A stretch of 64,000 bases of DNA from Teredinibacter purpureus (GCF_014217335.1 NZ_CP060092.1:3117501-3181500); one strand, 5' to 3'. Positions 51,032 through 60,013 are shown, numbered from the stretch's first letter. Numbers and translations are program-made. The notes: a model not told the origin generated them from the letters alone.

Positions 51032-51836
51032 GGCGGCCAGATTAAGAACAATGTTGGCGATTAGGTGCCGCTATTTTTTTAGGCTGTTTTTGGAGATGCG
51101 GATCGCTTTCAAACGTTGCTCTGGTTCGAATGGATGAGGCCATAGGGGCAAGGGGCTTAATAAGAGTTCCAGCTCGGGGCGAGTGCCTTTCTCATTCAAT
51201 AGCGGCGGCTTACTCAACATTAACACGCCCATTGGTCTAAGGGGTTCTATAGCCCCACAATTCTAACCTCAGTTAAAAGTTGTGGGCTTATTCGTTACAG
51301 TAATTACCGTGGTGCATGTGTTTTTCGATAGAGCCTTGTAAGACCTTTCCAATGCCTTTGTTCATACCGCCCTATAACTATTTTTTTCTTCAGCAGTGTA
51401 TCTACAAGGTTGTCTGTAACGCGATATGGCTTGATTTGCTGTGACCAGTTGTCTTAGTACATTCCGTGCAAAGCAATAGTGTGTTGCGCTCTCCTTTGCA
51501 ATTTCTGCATTTTTTTTTGCTGGCGTTGCGCGTAGTGATATTTTCGCAGGCGGCGGTAAAATCTAATACTTGCTTGAACACCATAATATTCGTACTCCTC
51601 ACATCGTTTTCTTAGGCCATTCAGTTAGATTTTTAGCGTCATTATTGGGGCAGGATTCTGTTTTTTGGCGTGCTTAACGGACGCCATCATCCCATGCGTT
51701 TCAACTATAACGACATATCTACAGTATCTGAGGCGGGAAAAAGAGGGTTGATTGGCATCAAAATGATTACAGATTGCGGTACAGCGAGATGTTGCCGTTT
51801 TGTACTTGCATTGGGCAACACAAGAATTTCTTGTGG
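51032..51836. other. Intergenic region with small relic-like frames and a solo IS-end motif
   Basis: A 53-codon minus frame (51071-51232) with many Leu/Pro, and a 66-codon minus frame (51402-51602) with a CRNCKG...CTEC ribbon, look like gene fragments; neither has a ribosome binding site and neither was recognised. Near 51267-51292, TAACCTCAGTTAAAAG then GGGCTTA repeats the motif found at the end of the IS3 relic. It is embedded in an imperfect GCCCCACAA/TTGTGGGC hairpin. Confidence 0.4.
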
Positions 51837-53240
51837 CTATATGATGCGAGAGTATTTTGGGGCTCTAACCTGTTTTAGTTGCGAACGGTTGAGATAAGCA
51901 TCAAATGCCATGCATATTCGTCGAATAAGTATGCGCCCAACGCTATGGACGCGTAAGCTTTCTGCTGTTATCGAGAGCAGGCCGTCGTCTTCTAATTCGG
52001 CGAGTGACGACAGTTCAGGCGCGAAATATTCTTTAAATCTGATACCGTACAGCGCACTTACGGAAGCAAAATCTACTTCAAAATGACAAATAAGCTCTGA
52101 AATCACGTGCTGACGAACGTGGTCGTCTGACGAAAGCGCAATGCCTTTTTGAGTGGGGAGCTCTTGGTTTTCAATTGCGGCGTAGTATTCTTCTACGCCT
52201 TTTACATTTTGAATAAACATAGAGCCAAATGATGCGATAGACGATACACCAAACGAAAAAAGCTCACAGTCACCGTGCGTGGCGTAGCCTTGAAAGTTTC
52301 GGTGGAGTTTTTTGTTCGATTGCGCTTTTGCTAACTCATCTGAAGGTAGGGCGAAGTGGTCCATCCCGACATATACGTAACCGGCCAATAGCAACCGTTC
52401 GATGCTGTTATACAAAATTTGGAGTTTTTCTTGTGGCTCTGGCAGTTGTCGAGCATCAATTTGTTTTTGCGTTTTAAACAGTTCTGGCATGTGGGCGTAA
52501 TTAAAAACAGATATGCGGTCTGGCCTAATATCGATGACTCTTTCAAGTGTTTCACCAAAGCTGACCGTAGATTGCAGTGGCAACCCATAGATTAGGTCAA
52601 CGCTTGTTGATGTAAACCCGAGTGAACGTGCAGAATTTACCAGCTCAGTAACCTCTTCTACGCTGTTAAATCGATTGACGGCCTTCTGTACGTGTTCGTC
52701 AAAATCTTGAACCCCCATACTTAAGCGGTTAAAGCCAAGCTGACGTAAATGTTTTAGTCGATTAGGTGTAACGCCTTGAGGGTGTATCTCTATTCCATAT
52801 TCGCCCGAATCATCCTTGTGTAGCGTAAAATGTTTATTGATCTCTCTCATCAATAAGGACATTTGGTTGTCGCTTAAATAGGTAGGAGTACCGCCGCCCC
52901 AGTGAAGCTGGTCGACGGGGCGGGAGGTGTCGATATGATGAGCCTGCATCTGTATTTCTTTCATCATCGCGTCGACATAGGGCGTCGCTAAGGCTTTATT
53001 GGCGGTAATGATCTTATTGCAGCCGCAGTAATAGCAAACGGTATCACAAAAGGGGATGTGGAAATAAAGCGATAACGGAGATGCCGAGCGGTTACTAGTC
53101 TCGACTGCGTTTAGCCACTGCTGCTGAGTAAAACCCTCTTTAAATTGAGGGGCGGTGGGGTAGGAAGTGTATCGAGGCCCCGATAAATCGTGCTTTCGAA
53201 TAAGTTCGTTATCCCATAACTGGCGGATTGTGCTTGGCAT
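51837..53240 (-). CDS. hemN: Oxygen-independent coproporphyrinogen III dehydrogenase HemN
   Basis: A 467-residue radical-SAM enzyme. The 4Fe-4S Cys are C65, C69 and C72 in FHIPFCDTVCYYCGC, followed by the fourth conserved Cys74. LHWGGGTPTYLS is the SAM-binding GGGTP motif. The N-terminal GPRYTSYPTAPQF and C-terminal HemN domain (GRILIRRICMAFD) are complete. It oxidatively decarboxylates coproporphyrinogen III without oxygen in haem synthesis. An FNR/Anr-type box 66 bases upstream indicates induction at low oxygen. Confidence 0.95.
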   Translation of the reverse strand: MPSTIRQLWDNELIRKHDLSGPRYTSYPTAPQFKEGFTQQQWLNAVETSNRSASPLSLYFHIPFCDTVCYYCGCNKIITANKALATPYVDAMMKEIQMQAHHIDTSRPVDQLHWGGGTPTYLSDNQMSLLMREINKHFTLHKDDSGEYGIEIHPQGVTPNRLKHLRQLGFNRLSMGVQDFDEHVQKAVNRFNSVEEVTELVNSARSLGFTSTSVDLIYGLPLQSTVSFGETLERVIDIRPDRISVFNYAHMPELFKTQKQIDARQLPEPQEKLQILYNSIERLLLAGYVYVGMDHFALPSDELAKAQSNKKLHRNFQGYATHGDCELFSFGVSSIASFGSMFIQNVKGVEEYYAAIENQELPTQKGIALSSDDHVRQHVISELICHFEVDFASVSALYGIRFKEYFAPELSSLAELEDDGLLSITAESLRVHSVGRILIRRICMAFDAYLNRSQLKQVRAPKYSRII

Positions 53241-53305
53241 ATAGCGCGGTACTCATGATGGTGATGGCAATGTTGATAAGTATAAATGGCTTGAAAGGCG
53301 TGCGA

Positions 53306-53319
53306 TTGACCCATATCAA
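53306..53319 (-). promoter_or_regulatory. FNR/Anr box upstream of hemN
   Basis: TTGACCCATATCAA matches the FNR/Anr consensus TTGAT-N4-ATCAA with one change. It ends 66 bases before the hemN start, a typical activating distance. Anr control of hemN is known in Pseudomonas. Confidence 0.8.
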
Positions 53320-53473
53320 TACGCGGGGTAGACTCAGCCCAGCTTACGTTACCCAACGCTTAAGAACCGGTTTGCAGCCCCTACCTGCGGCCCCCTCTAA
53401 GAAAAGGATTATCGAGAAATTCAGTTGCTGTTGCCTTCTAAAAGGCGCACTAAAAATCAAGGTTTTTAATTTT

Positions 53474-53971
53474 ATGACCGAAGTATCAGGCGACACAACC
53501 ACTACAATGTTTGATGGCATGCGCCGGTTGTTATCCGGCGTTACCGTGATTACGGCTAATAATTCTAAAGGCGAGAGATTTGCTATGACAGCGTCATCTG
53601 TCACGTCTGTTTCAGCCGAACCTCCTTCGTTATTGGTGTGTATTAATCGCCAAGCAACGTTGGATCATGCAATTTTGGAGACCCAGTTTTTCTGCGTCAA
53701 TGTTCTTGCGCCAAAGCATAAGCAAATCTCCATCAATTGCGCTACACCGGAGGCCGGCGATAGTCGATTCGAACATGGGCACTGGCAGCAAGACTCAAAA
53801 ACAGGTTTGTTCTATTTAGGTGATGCACAGGCTGTTTTTATCTGCAGTAAGAAAGCGACATTCGAATATGGCACTCACAATATTGTGGTGGGCGATGTGA
53901 CTACAACGTTAATCGATGCAAGCGAGGTAAGTGTACTGGGCTACTTGAACGGAAGCTATCTAGAACTCTAA
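53474..53971 (+). CDS. Flavin reductase-like (DIM6/NTAB family) protein
   Basis: A 165-residue FMN-binding split-barrel protein starting at ATG 53474; a longer frame to 53228 overlaps the hemN promoter and is not credible. MRRLLSGVTVITANN, RFAMTASSVTSVSAEPPSLLVCINR, and CVNVLA match HpaC/Fre-type reductases that supply reduced flavin to monooxygenases. GTHNIVVGDV near the end carries the expected His. No partner oxygenase is in the window. Overlap with the FNR box region suggests possible divergent control, unproven. Confidence 0.87.
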   Translation: MTEVSGDTTTTMFDGMRRLLSGVTVITANNSKGERFAMTASSVTSVSAEPPSLLVCINRQATLDHAILETQFFCVNVLAPKHKQISINCATPEAGDSRFEHGHWQQDSKTGLFYLGDAQAVFICSKKATFEYGTHNIVVGDVTTTLIDASEVSVLGYLNGSYLEL

Positions 53972-54087
53972 ACTGGCAGGGCGGCATATACGCAAGCGCC
54001 TCATCGCCTAATTAAAGTGCAAAGTGACCAATAAGTCTGCGTTAAGGACGTAAATTGAAATCAGTTTAAAAAAAACGCTGGAACTGT

Positions 54088-54115
54088 TTGACAACAAGTT
54101 AGAAAAAGGTAGAAT
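54088..54115 (+). promoter_or_regulatory. Strong sigma70 promoter for the tRNA operon
   Basis: TTGACA (54088-54093), 16-base spacer, TAGAAT (54110-54115), then a GC-rich discriminator GCGCCCC typical of stringently controlled stable-RNA promoters. tRNA-Val begins ~40 bases downstream. Confidence 0.88.
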
Positions 54116-54157
54116 GCGCCCCTCTCGCGGAAGGACGTCTGAGCGATCAGATTATGC

Positions 54158-54233
54158 GGGTGGTTAGCTCAGTTGGTAGAGCGGCGCCCTTACAAGGCGT
54201 AGGTCACAGGTTCGACCCCTGTACCACCCACCA
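54158..54233 (+). tRNA. tRNA-Val (anticodon TAC)
   Basis: A 76-base cloverleaf: acceptor GGGTGGT/ACCACCC, D-loop TAGCTCAGTTGGTAGAGC, anticodon loop CTTACAA with TAC, T-arm ACAGGTTCGACCCCTGT, discriminator A and encoded CCA. Confidence 0.96.
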
Positions 54234-54261
54234 AAACTTCCTAGAGAGTAGTGACTACTGC

Positions 54262-54338
54262 GGCCCGGTAGTTCAGTTGGTTAGAATGCCGGCCTGTCAC
54301 GCCGGAGGTCGAGGGTTCAAGTCCCTTCCGGGTCGCCA
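54262..54338 (+). tRNA. tRNA-Asp (anticodon GTC)
   Basis: A 77-base cloverleaf: acceptor GGCCCGG/CCGGGTC, anticodon loop CTGTCAC with GTC, T-arm GAGGGTTCAAGTCCCTT, discriminator G and encoded CCA. Cotranscribed with tRNA-Val, 28 bases apart. Confidence 0.96.
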
Positions 54339-54343
54339 TATAT

Positions 54344-54376
54344 AAAAAGCCTCACTCTATCGAGTGGGGCTTTTTT
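54344..54376 (+). terminator. Rho-independent terminator of the tRNA operon
   Basis: Stem GCCTCACTC / GAGTGGGGC (one G-T pair), loop TATC-like, followed by six T. It starts six bases after the tRNA-Asp CCA. Confidence 0.9.
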
Positions 54377-54747
54377 CGTTCTAGATTGCCTTTGTTTCAG
54401 TATCGAACCTTCCGCCTAATACCTTAGCGCCACCTACTATCTATTGGAAAGTAAGCTACAGTTAAAGTGCCTATATAATTAAAATATTGGGCGAACCGCT
54501 GTAAGTAGAACGGAAACGATGATTTCCTTTGGCACGAACTAACTTGTCAACAGACTGTCATATTTCCAACGTATTGTGGAAACACGCAATCCAACCACTC
54601 TTGGTTTACCTATTTGTTGTCTCAAGTGTTGCTTCAGGCCAGTGCAAACAAAAAAATAAGCGCGGCTAGGCAGCAGAACCTTCACGGTTAACCCTTTAGC
54701 GTAAAATGTTTTAACGGATTGCTAGCTTTAGATCATAAGGAGTTGTA
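54377..54747. other. Intergenic region before the acidic mini-protein gene
   Basis: No ORF of note. It should contain the promoter of the mini-protein gene; a clear AAGGAG is at its end. Otherwise nothing recognised. Confidence 0.35.
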
Positions 54748-54873
54748 ATGCACGATTATTTAGAAGAGTTACTTTATAACAATGGGCAAAATCTCGGCGA
54801 TGACTGGGATTCCGATGCGCAAGAATCTGATATTGATGAGGAAGACGAAATAGATGAGTGTGAAAGTTTTTAA
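54748..54873 (+). CDS. Acidic 41-residue mini-protein
   Basis: ATG at 54748 with AAGGAG six bases upstream. The product starts MHDYLEELLYNNGQNLGDDW and continues with a stretch of Asp and Glu interrupted by Ser and Ile, ending ECESF. About 40 percent of residues are acidic, and there is one Cys. The first ten residues could form an amphipathic helix. No family recognised. Strong start signal and non-random composition argue for a real gene; homologues would be needed to prove it. Confidence 0.55.
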   Translation: MHDYLEELLYNNGQNLGDDWDSDAQESDIDEEDEIDECESF

Positions 54874-55202
54874 TTAATGCATTTGAGTCATATTTAGGTG
54901 TACGTTAACACTTAAGAAAAGCGGGGCAGGTCAATCACCATCGCCCCATATCATAGCGTTCAACGCCCCCCCCCCCCCGCGATACTGAAATCCCGTAAGC
55001 CGAACGTTCATTAACTACGTGGTCGTCCTGCCGGCTCAAATCGTTACGCTATTCACGTTTATAGTGAATATTGCCGTTCAACCCGCGTTTCTGAAGGCCT
55101 GTTCACAACGCAAATTTAGTGAGTGGTCAATAATGACAGCAATATCGCCTGTTTTTAGCTGCAGGTGCCCGTTGTTTGGTAATCAGTAGGTAGTAAGCGA
55201 AC
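54874..55202. other. Intergenic region with a C13 tract
   Basis: A run of 13 C at 54966-54978 lies 225 bases before the next start codon. The rest includes an imperfect palindromic stretch around TATTCACGTTTATAGTGAATA (55051-55071). No ORF is supported. Confidence 0.5.
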
Positions 55203-56567
55203 GTGATTTTCGACCATGATGAACTAGCTCGAGCCGTATTATTTTTTAACGATGCTGGAGCCATTGTCAAAGAAATGCATTATACGGAATTTGAGGCAAT
55301 ATTAGATAACTATGTACCCTCTATCGACTGGGCAGGTCAAACGGCAAAATCGGTGTGTATTGACCTTGATTCAAAGCTCCGTATTCGCACGGCCATCTTT
55401 TTTACAATCGGCTTTAACGCCAAGGGTGAAGTTGATAGTACGTGGAATATACCGTTAGACCAGTTAATTGGTAGTGCCATCAGAGGCCCTGATTTGGGTG
55501 CAGGCCCTATTCGTTTAGTGTGTGCTAGCCAATGCCCCATCCAATATTTTAAAGATTCCTTATGGGACCCGGATATGCGTTCGGGCAAAAACCATCTATC
55601 GATACTCTCTAAGGCCGCGCTGCGTAATAAGCTCTCCATTCAATTTAGGGAGGGGCCACACGAGCCTGCGCAGGCAGGCTCTCCCCCTATATTGAATAAC
55701 GAACTATTAGAGCAAAAGATTAGCGGTGAGCTAAGAAAAGAGTATGCATCCGAATTTAGAAACCAGACAGCTCAGCTACTAAAGGATCAGCGTCTTCGCG
55801 CGGCAACAATAAGCAATGAAAGTAAAAAAAGTATTGCCTCTTTAAAGGTTGATTACAGCAATCGAATTGAGGAATACAGGACGATAATCGCTGAGAAGAA
55901 CCGGACGATAGAAGAGGAGCGCGAGCGTAACCAAGCACTAAAAGAAACAATAGACGGCCAAGCAATGAAAATTGAGGGGCTGAGAGAATATTTTGAGCAT
56001 AAGCTTGAGAAGGCTGAAGGGCAGGGAGCCGAGCATATTCATAGTCTCCGAGATAATCATCAAGCGGAAATTGAGGCCAAAATAACGGTTGCGACAACAG
56101 AACTGAACGAAATGTTGCAGATGCGTGAGGTAGAGCTTATGTATCGCAACGAGCAAGAGCGACAGCTTCGGGATGAAATTTCGCGCCTCAGGAAAGAAAA
56201 CGAAGCGCTGATGGGCAATACAAATGAGGGGCTTCTTTCAAAAATGGTGGGCAAGGGTATTAGTTTTGTTAGCTATCAACCTGGCGCAGGGCACATTACA
56301 ATACCGTTTGCCGATATAGCGGATTACATGACGAATTCAGTCGCCTACGCTGCCGCCCAATGTGGGGTGAAAGAAGCACTTTACAAAGCATGGCTCGACC
56401 ATTATCAGGCACCTGTCTGCAGTGCTATCGACGAAAATGGCAGTATCTGTGGCGAAAACGTTCCCCGCATAACCAACCCAACCGATTTCCATAGTGGTGA
56501 TGAAGATCGATGCAGTGCCCACAAAGAGATTAAAAGTGCCGGAAGCCTCAAAGTTGTTAGTGGCTAA
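55203..56567 (+). CDS. Coiled-coil protein with a C-terminal Cys cluster, function unknown
   Basis: A 454-residue protein with a GTG start. Residues 1-160 form a globular alpha/beta domain with IRGPDLGAGPIRLVCASQCP in the middle. Residues ~170-345 are a long coiled coil rich in Glu, Arg and Gln. The C-terminal ~90 residues include a small domain with four Cys and one His (PVCSAI, GSICGEN, DRCSAH) that may bind zinc. No transmembrane segment. The architecture suggests a structural or DNA/chromosome-associated protein, but I recognise no family. Its end overlaps the start of the PLP enzyme gene. Confidence 0.75.
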   Translation: MIFDHDELARAVLFFNDAGAIVKEMHYTEFEAILDNYVPSIDWAGQTAKSVCIDLDSKLRIRTAIFFTIGFNAKGEVDSTWNIPLDQLIGSAIRGPDLGAGPIRLVCASQCPIQYFKDSLWDPDMRSGKNHLSILSKAALRNKLSIQFREGPHEPAQAGSPPILNNELLEQKISGELRKEYASEFRNQTAQLLKDQRLRAATISNESKKSIASLKVDYSNRIEEYRTIIAEKNRTIEEERERNQALKETIDGQAMKIEGLREYFEHKLEKAEGQGAEHIHSLRDNHQAEIEAKITVATTELNEMLQMREVELMYRNEQERQLRDEISRLRKENEALMGNTNEGLLSKMVGKGISFVSYQPGAGHITIPFADIADYMTNSVAYAAAQCGVKEALYKAWLDHYQAPVCSAIDENGSICGENVPRITNPTDFHSGDEDRCSAHKEIKSAGSLKVVSG

Positions 56568-57534
56568 GTCACTAACGCAACTCCTTAATTATGAACCACA
56601 ACATCTCGCTCAAATGGCCCCCCTCCAAGGCATAGATCTGCCATCGCTTAGCGATGCAGGTGTGCGTCTAAGCCTACTGAGGCTCGATTTAATGCATGAG
56701 CGCCTTAGCGGAAATAAATTGTTTAAGCTGTACTACCATCTAAAAGCGTATAGAGCGCTCGGGCAAGCTATACCCATTGCCAGTTTTGGTGGTGCATACT
56801 CGAACCACTTGCATGCTTTAGCGGTAATGGGCGATATGCTTGGCTTCCCCACGATTGGCATCGTACGCGGTGATGGTTTTGATTGCGCTAATGCGACGCT
56901 AAACGATCTTCAGCGCCTCGGCATGCAGGTACATTTCGTTGATCGAATGCGCTATCGGGGGCGTAACAGTGACGAATTATTAACCTCGTTAGAGCACACA
57001 TTAGGTAAGGTTTTTTGGGTGCCGGAAGGTGGTGGTGGCAAGCTAGGTATTAAAGGATGTATAGCCATTGGTCGACGATTGCGAGCTTTGCAGGCCGATA
57101 CTATTGCTGTGGCAACGGGTACAGGCTCAACTTTAGCGGGTATTGTAGCGGGTTTGTCGTTTGGAACAGAAACACCAATGGCGCGTGTATCGCCGGTGCT
57201 TGGATTTAGCCCATTGAAAAAAAGTAGTCAATGGATGAGCGAATCCGTTGCTGAATCGCTACCGCTGGTTGGGTGCGCAGCTCGTCCTTCGTCTTGGCAG
57301 GTGACAGATGAGTTCCATTTCGGTGGTTTTGGGACGTTTCCCGTTGAATTAAACGAATATCTACATGAGTTCGAATACAGAACACGTGTATTATTGGACC
57401 CCGTGTACACCGCTAAGATGATGTACGGAATAGAGCGTTTGGCTCTAAGAGGTTTTTGGCCGAAAGGAAGTCATATTGTCGCGGTTCACACGGGTGGGCT
57501 GCAAGGTAGGCGTGGCTTCCACTTGAAAGACTAG
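56560..57534 (+). CDS. PLP-dependent D-cysteine desulfhydrase / ACC deaminase-like enzyme
   Basis: About 324 residues from GTG 56560, which overlaps the upstream stop; an ATG at 56494 in the same frame would extend it by 22 residues into the previous gene. Fold-type II PLP enzyme: RLSGNKLFKL carries the Schiff-base lysine (K53 of the short form), ASFGGAYSNHLHALA binds the substrate carboxylate, and ATGTGSTLAGI is the phosphate loop. Similar to D-cysteine desulfhydrase (DcyD/YedO) and ACC deaminase; the true substrate is not decided by these motifs. Overlap suggests cotranscription with the coiled-coil gene. Confidence 0.83.
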   Translation: MAKSLTQLLNYEPQHLAQMAPLQGIDLPSLSDAGVRLSLLRLDLMHERLSGNKLFKLYYHLKAYRALGQAIPIASFGGAYSNHLHALAVMGDMLGFPTIGIVRGDGFDCANATLNDLQRLGMQVHFVDRMRYRGRNSDELLTSLEHTLGKVFWVPEGGGGKLGIKGCIAIGRRLRALQADTIAVATGTGSTLAGIVAGLSFGTETPMARVSPVLGFSPLKKSSQWMSESVAESLPLVGCAARPSSWQVTDEFHFGGFGTFPVELNEYLHEFEYRTRVLLDPVYTAKMMYGIERLALRGFWPKGSHIVAVHTGGLQGRRGFHLKD

Positions 57535-57815
57535 TGTCCCGCGCGCATTCGCTAAGCGCCTACCAATTGCATGTAATTCATCTATGCATGCGCTTCATAT
57601 TTTACTGTAACTGTTTGGGGCTATAGTCTTTACAGTGCGGTTAAGAAAAGGGCCGAGCCACACTGTGTACCGTTCATATTTAGCCCTATCATACAGGGGC
57701 GCTATACTATGATCGTTACTAAAGTGTGCCGTCGTTATAGTGACAGTTCAATGAGTGCTACTAGCTTGTATAAATGGCTAGTTACCGCGCTAAAATAGTG
57801 GGAGAGTTTGTTTAA

Positions 57816-58955
57816 ATGGGATTGTTACAAGGCGCCGTAATGCATCATTCAGAACAAGAAGAAGACGATTTGCTTAATGCATCAGGAGCACTTGTTCCCT
57901 TAAAAGCAATGAAGCGAAACTTTTTAGAAGATCTTTTCTTGCGTGCAGAAACACAAACGGTTTTCGCGCAAGACATCATCTTTGATATTGATAGTTATGA
58001 TAATCAACATGTTTACCTCTTGTTTGGTGAAGTAGAATTACACTATCGCTCGGGTCATAAAGAACATATTCAAGCGGCGTTAAACCAACTCCCGTTAGCG
58101 CAAGAGCAACCACGTCAATGTCGAGCAGTTGCCTTAACCGATGCAACGGTATTAAGGATTGATAGTGATCAACTTGACCGAACACTTAGCTGGAGTCAAA
58201 TAGCACAATATTTAATGTCCGAGGTTTCTCTGCAGCGTGATCTTGATGAGGATCTCGACTGGATGCATACGGTATTAAACTCAAACCTTTTTTATAAAGT
58301 GCCGCCGGTTAATGTGGAGCAAATATTTTCTCGCCTCACGCCAATGGTGGTGCATAGTGGTGAGGTAATTCTTAGGCAAGGCGAGATAGGGGATTGCTGT
58401 TACTTTATTAAAGACGGTAGCGCTACGGTTACTCACTACAATGAAGCCAATAAAAGCATAGAGAAAGTTGCCGATATTGCAGCAGGGCGTTGTTTTGGCG
58501 AAGATTCTTTGGTGTACGAGCAGGCACGAAACGCAACAATCACGATGAGTTCTGATGGTGTGTTAATGCGGCTGGAGAAAACAGATTTTCTATTATTATT
58601 AAAAGAAGCTGTCGTTGACGAAGTCAGCGACAAGGATCTGGTCAATATGGCGGAGCAGCCAATCCTTGTGGACGTGCGAACCGAAGAAGAGTATTCCGCA
58701 GGGCATTTTGCACTGTCTGCGAATATTCCGCTTAACTTGCTCAGTATAAAAAAACGCTTGTTGCTACCAGAAAAAGCGTATGTATTTTACTGTAATTCCG
58801 GGCGACGCAGTCGAGCAGCCGCCTATTTACTGGGTAAGCAAGGTTATAATGTCCTAGCGCTAAAGGGGGGGATTGATGGCGATAGCCTCTCGAATCAGCT
58901 TGTTACGGAGCCGGGTTATATCATTCGAGACGGCGAATTAATTTCTGGCCAATAG
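57816..58955 (+). CDS. Double cyclic-nucleotide-binding domain fused to rhodanese
   Basis: A 379-residue cytoplasmic protein with GGGAGAG before the ATG. Domain 1 (~30-140) is a degenerate cNMP-binding fold. Domain 2 (~150-270) keeps VILRQGEIGDCCYFIKDGSA and the phosphate cassette-like FGEDSLVYEQARNATI, though the usual Arg pattern is altered. The C-terminal rhodanese (~275-370) has DVRTEEEYSAGHF and active-site C326 in FYCNSGRRSR. It may link a nucleotide signal to sulfur transfer or cysteine redox state. No helix-turn-helix is seen, so it is not a CRP regulator. It overlaps the next gene convergently by 40 bases. Confidence 0.85.
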   Translation: MGLLQGAVMHHSEQEEDDLLNASGALVPLKAMKRNFLEDLFLRAETQTVFAQDIIFDIDSYDNQHVYLLFGEVELHYRSGHKEHIQAALNQLPLAQEQPRQCRAVALTDATVLRIDSDQLDRTLSWSQIAQYLMSEVSLQRDLDEDLDWMHTVLNSNLFYKVPPVNVEQIFSRLTPMVVHSGEVILRQGEIGDCCYFIKDGSATVTHYNEANKSIEKVADIAAGRCFGEDSLVYEQARNATITMSSDGVLMRLEKTDFLLLLKEAVVDEVSDKDLVNMAEQPILVDVRTEEEYSAGHFALSANIPLNLLSIKKRLLLPEKAYVFYCNSGRRSRAAAYLLGKQGYNVLALKGGIDGDSLSNQLVTEPGYIIRDGELISGQ

Positions 58956-59977
58956 TTGTTCACCACCATTAACCGGCTTGTTTTCTTTTCGGTATGTACG
59001 TCGTCCGCAAAAGAATGCTCTGGCTGATGCGTGAGTTCAAGCATATAAGGAATCGCCGAAGGCGAGGGCAGGTCAAAAGCGGTCAAAGGGTTGTTGACGC
59101 CGTTTCCCGTCAGCCACTCTGTTTTTTTGAGCAGGCTAACCGTAAAGTATTGGCTAGTTTTGTTGGCCTCTATTAAGTTTTTCAATTCTTTTTCGTGTAT
59201 CCAGTGGCCCATTAAACATTCAGCGTTCGCAATTGCAGGTTGAGCGATTAACGCTGACCAGTGTATAAAAAACATACCTTTTACCAAGTATTGTGATTGC
59301 GCCTCACAGGAGGTAGGGTTGCCGTTAAGCTGCAGCGCTTTTTTTCGAGCCGCCTTCGAGCGCTGAAATAGTGTTAGTTGTTTTGCCAATAAGTGGTCTA
59401 TTTTTAACCCAAGCTTGTCTTTTGCGTTAGGCCCGAGCCAGTGCATAGGGTCATACGGTAAGCTCGCTTTTTGGGGCAGTAAAAAAAATTTTACTGCGGC
59501 TTCTACGTGTAATAATTGATTTTGCTGATCTTGTAACAGGAAATCGAACTCTCCAGCGGTTATACCATCCTCATTAATTTGTATATTTTGAGCTAACAGG
59601 GCAGGGCGGTTCGTCTTGACTGCAGGCAAGGACTGGAGCGCAAAGGCAATTAATTGTTCAAAATAAACACCAAGCCGCTGAGGGCTTTGTTTTATAGTTA
59701 GGGTGTATCGATCCGGTAAACCGCGTAAACTTATGTTTTCATCCAGCTTGGTTAGCCAATGAATAACGGCCTGCTGGCTGTCAGGTAGGCCCCACAGGGT
59801 TTTACCAGCACTAACACTATTACCCAGTTCTTTTTCGACTAAATCCGGGCTAAAAATTACCCATGCAAGATCGTTAACCGCAGAATTTTTGAAACGCAGC
59901 CATATTTCTGTTTGGTTGCCACAAAAAATGTGAGAAAGATCCGTGGTGGGTAAATTGGCGACTTTCGGTTCCGTCAT
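58916..59977 (-). CDS. DUF1853 family protein
   Basis: A 353-residue protein. LRGLPDRYTLTIKQSPQRLGVYFEQLIAFAL, GEFDFLLQD, LLHVEAAVKFFL and MHWLGPNAKDKLGLKIDHL resemble DUF1853, whose conserved E..D.L...E.A.KF pattern recalls a nuclease-like fold. Function unknown. Divergent from nadK with only 36 bases between start codons, so the promoters overlap. Its 3' end overlaps the cNMP/rhodanese gene. No signal peptide. Confidence 0.8.
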   Translation of the reverse strand: MTEPKVANLPTTDLSHIFCGNQTEIWLRFKNSAVNDLAWVIFSPDLVEKELGNSVSAGKTLWGLPDSQQAVIHWLTKLDENISLRGLPDRYTLTIKQSPQRLGVYFEQLIAFALQSLPAVKTNRPALLAQNIQINEDGITAGEFDFLLQDQQNQLLHVEAAVKFFLLPQKASLPYDPMHWLGPNAKDKLGLKIDHLLAKQLTLFQRSKAARKKALQLNGNPTSCEAQSQYLVKGMFFIHWSALIAQPAIANAECLMGHWIHEKELKNLIEANKTSQYFTVSLLKKTEWLTGNGVNNPLTAFDLPSPSAIPYMLELTHQPEHSFADDVHTEKKTSRLMVVNNYWPEINSPSRMI

Positions 59978-60013
59978 ATAAAATCCAATAATCTCAACTT
60001 ATTTAATATAACT

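Noticed and set aside
53228..53473. N-terminal extension of the flavin reductase.
   Set aside because: It would run through the FNR box and the hemN start region, and homologues begin near the later ATG.
54154..54345. A 63-codon open frame across the tRNA pair.
   Set aside because: It is made of the two tRNA genes and their spacer.
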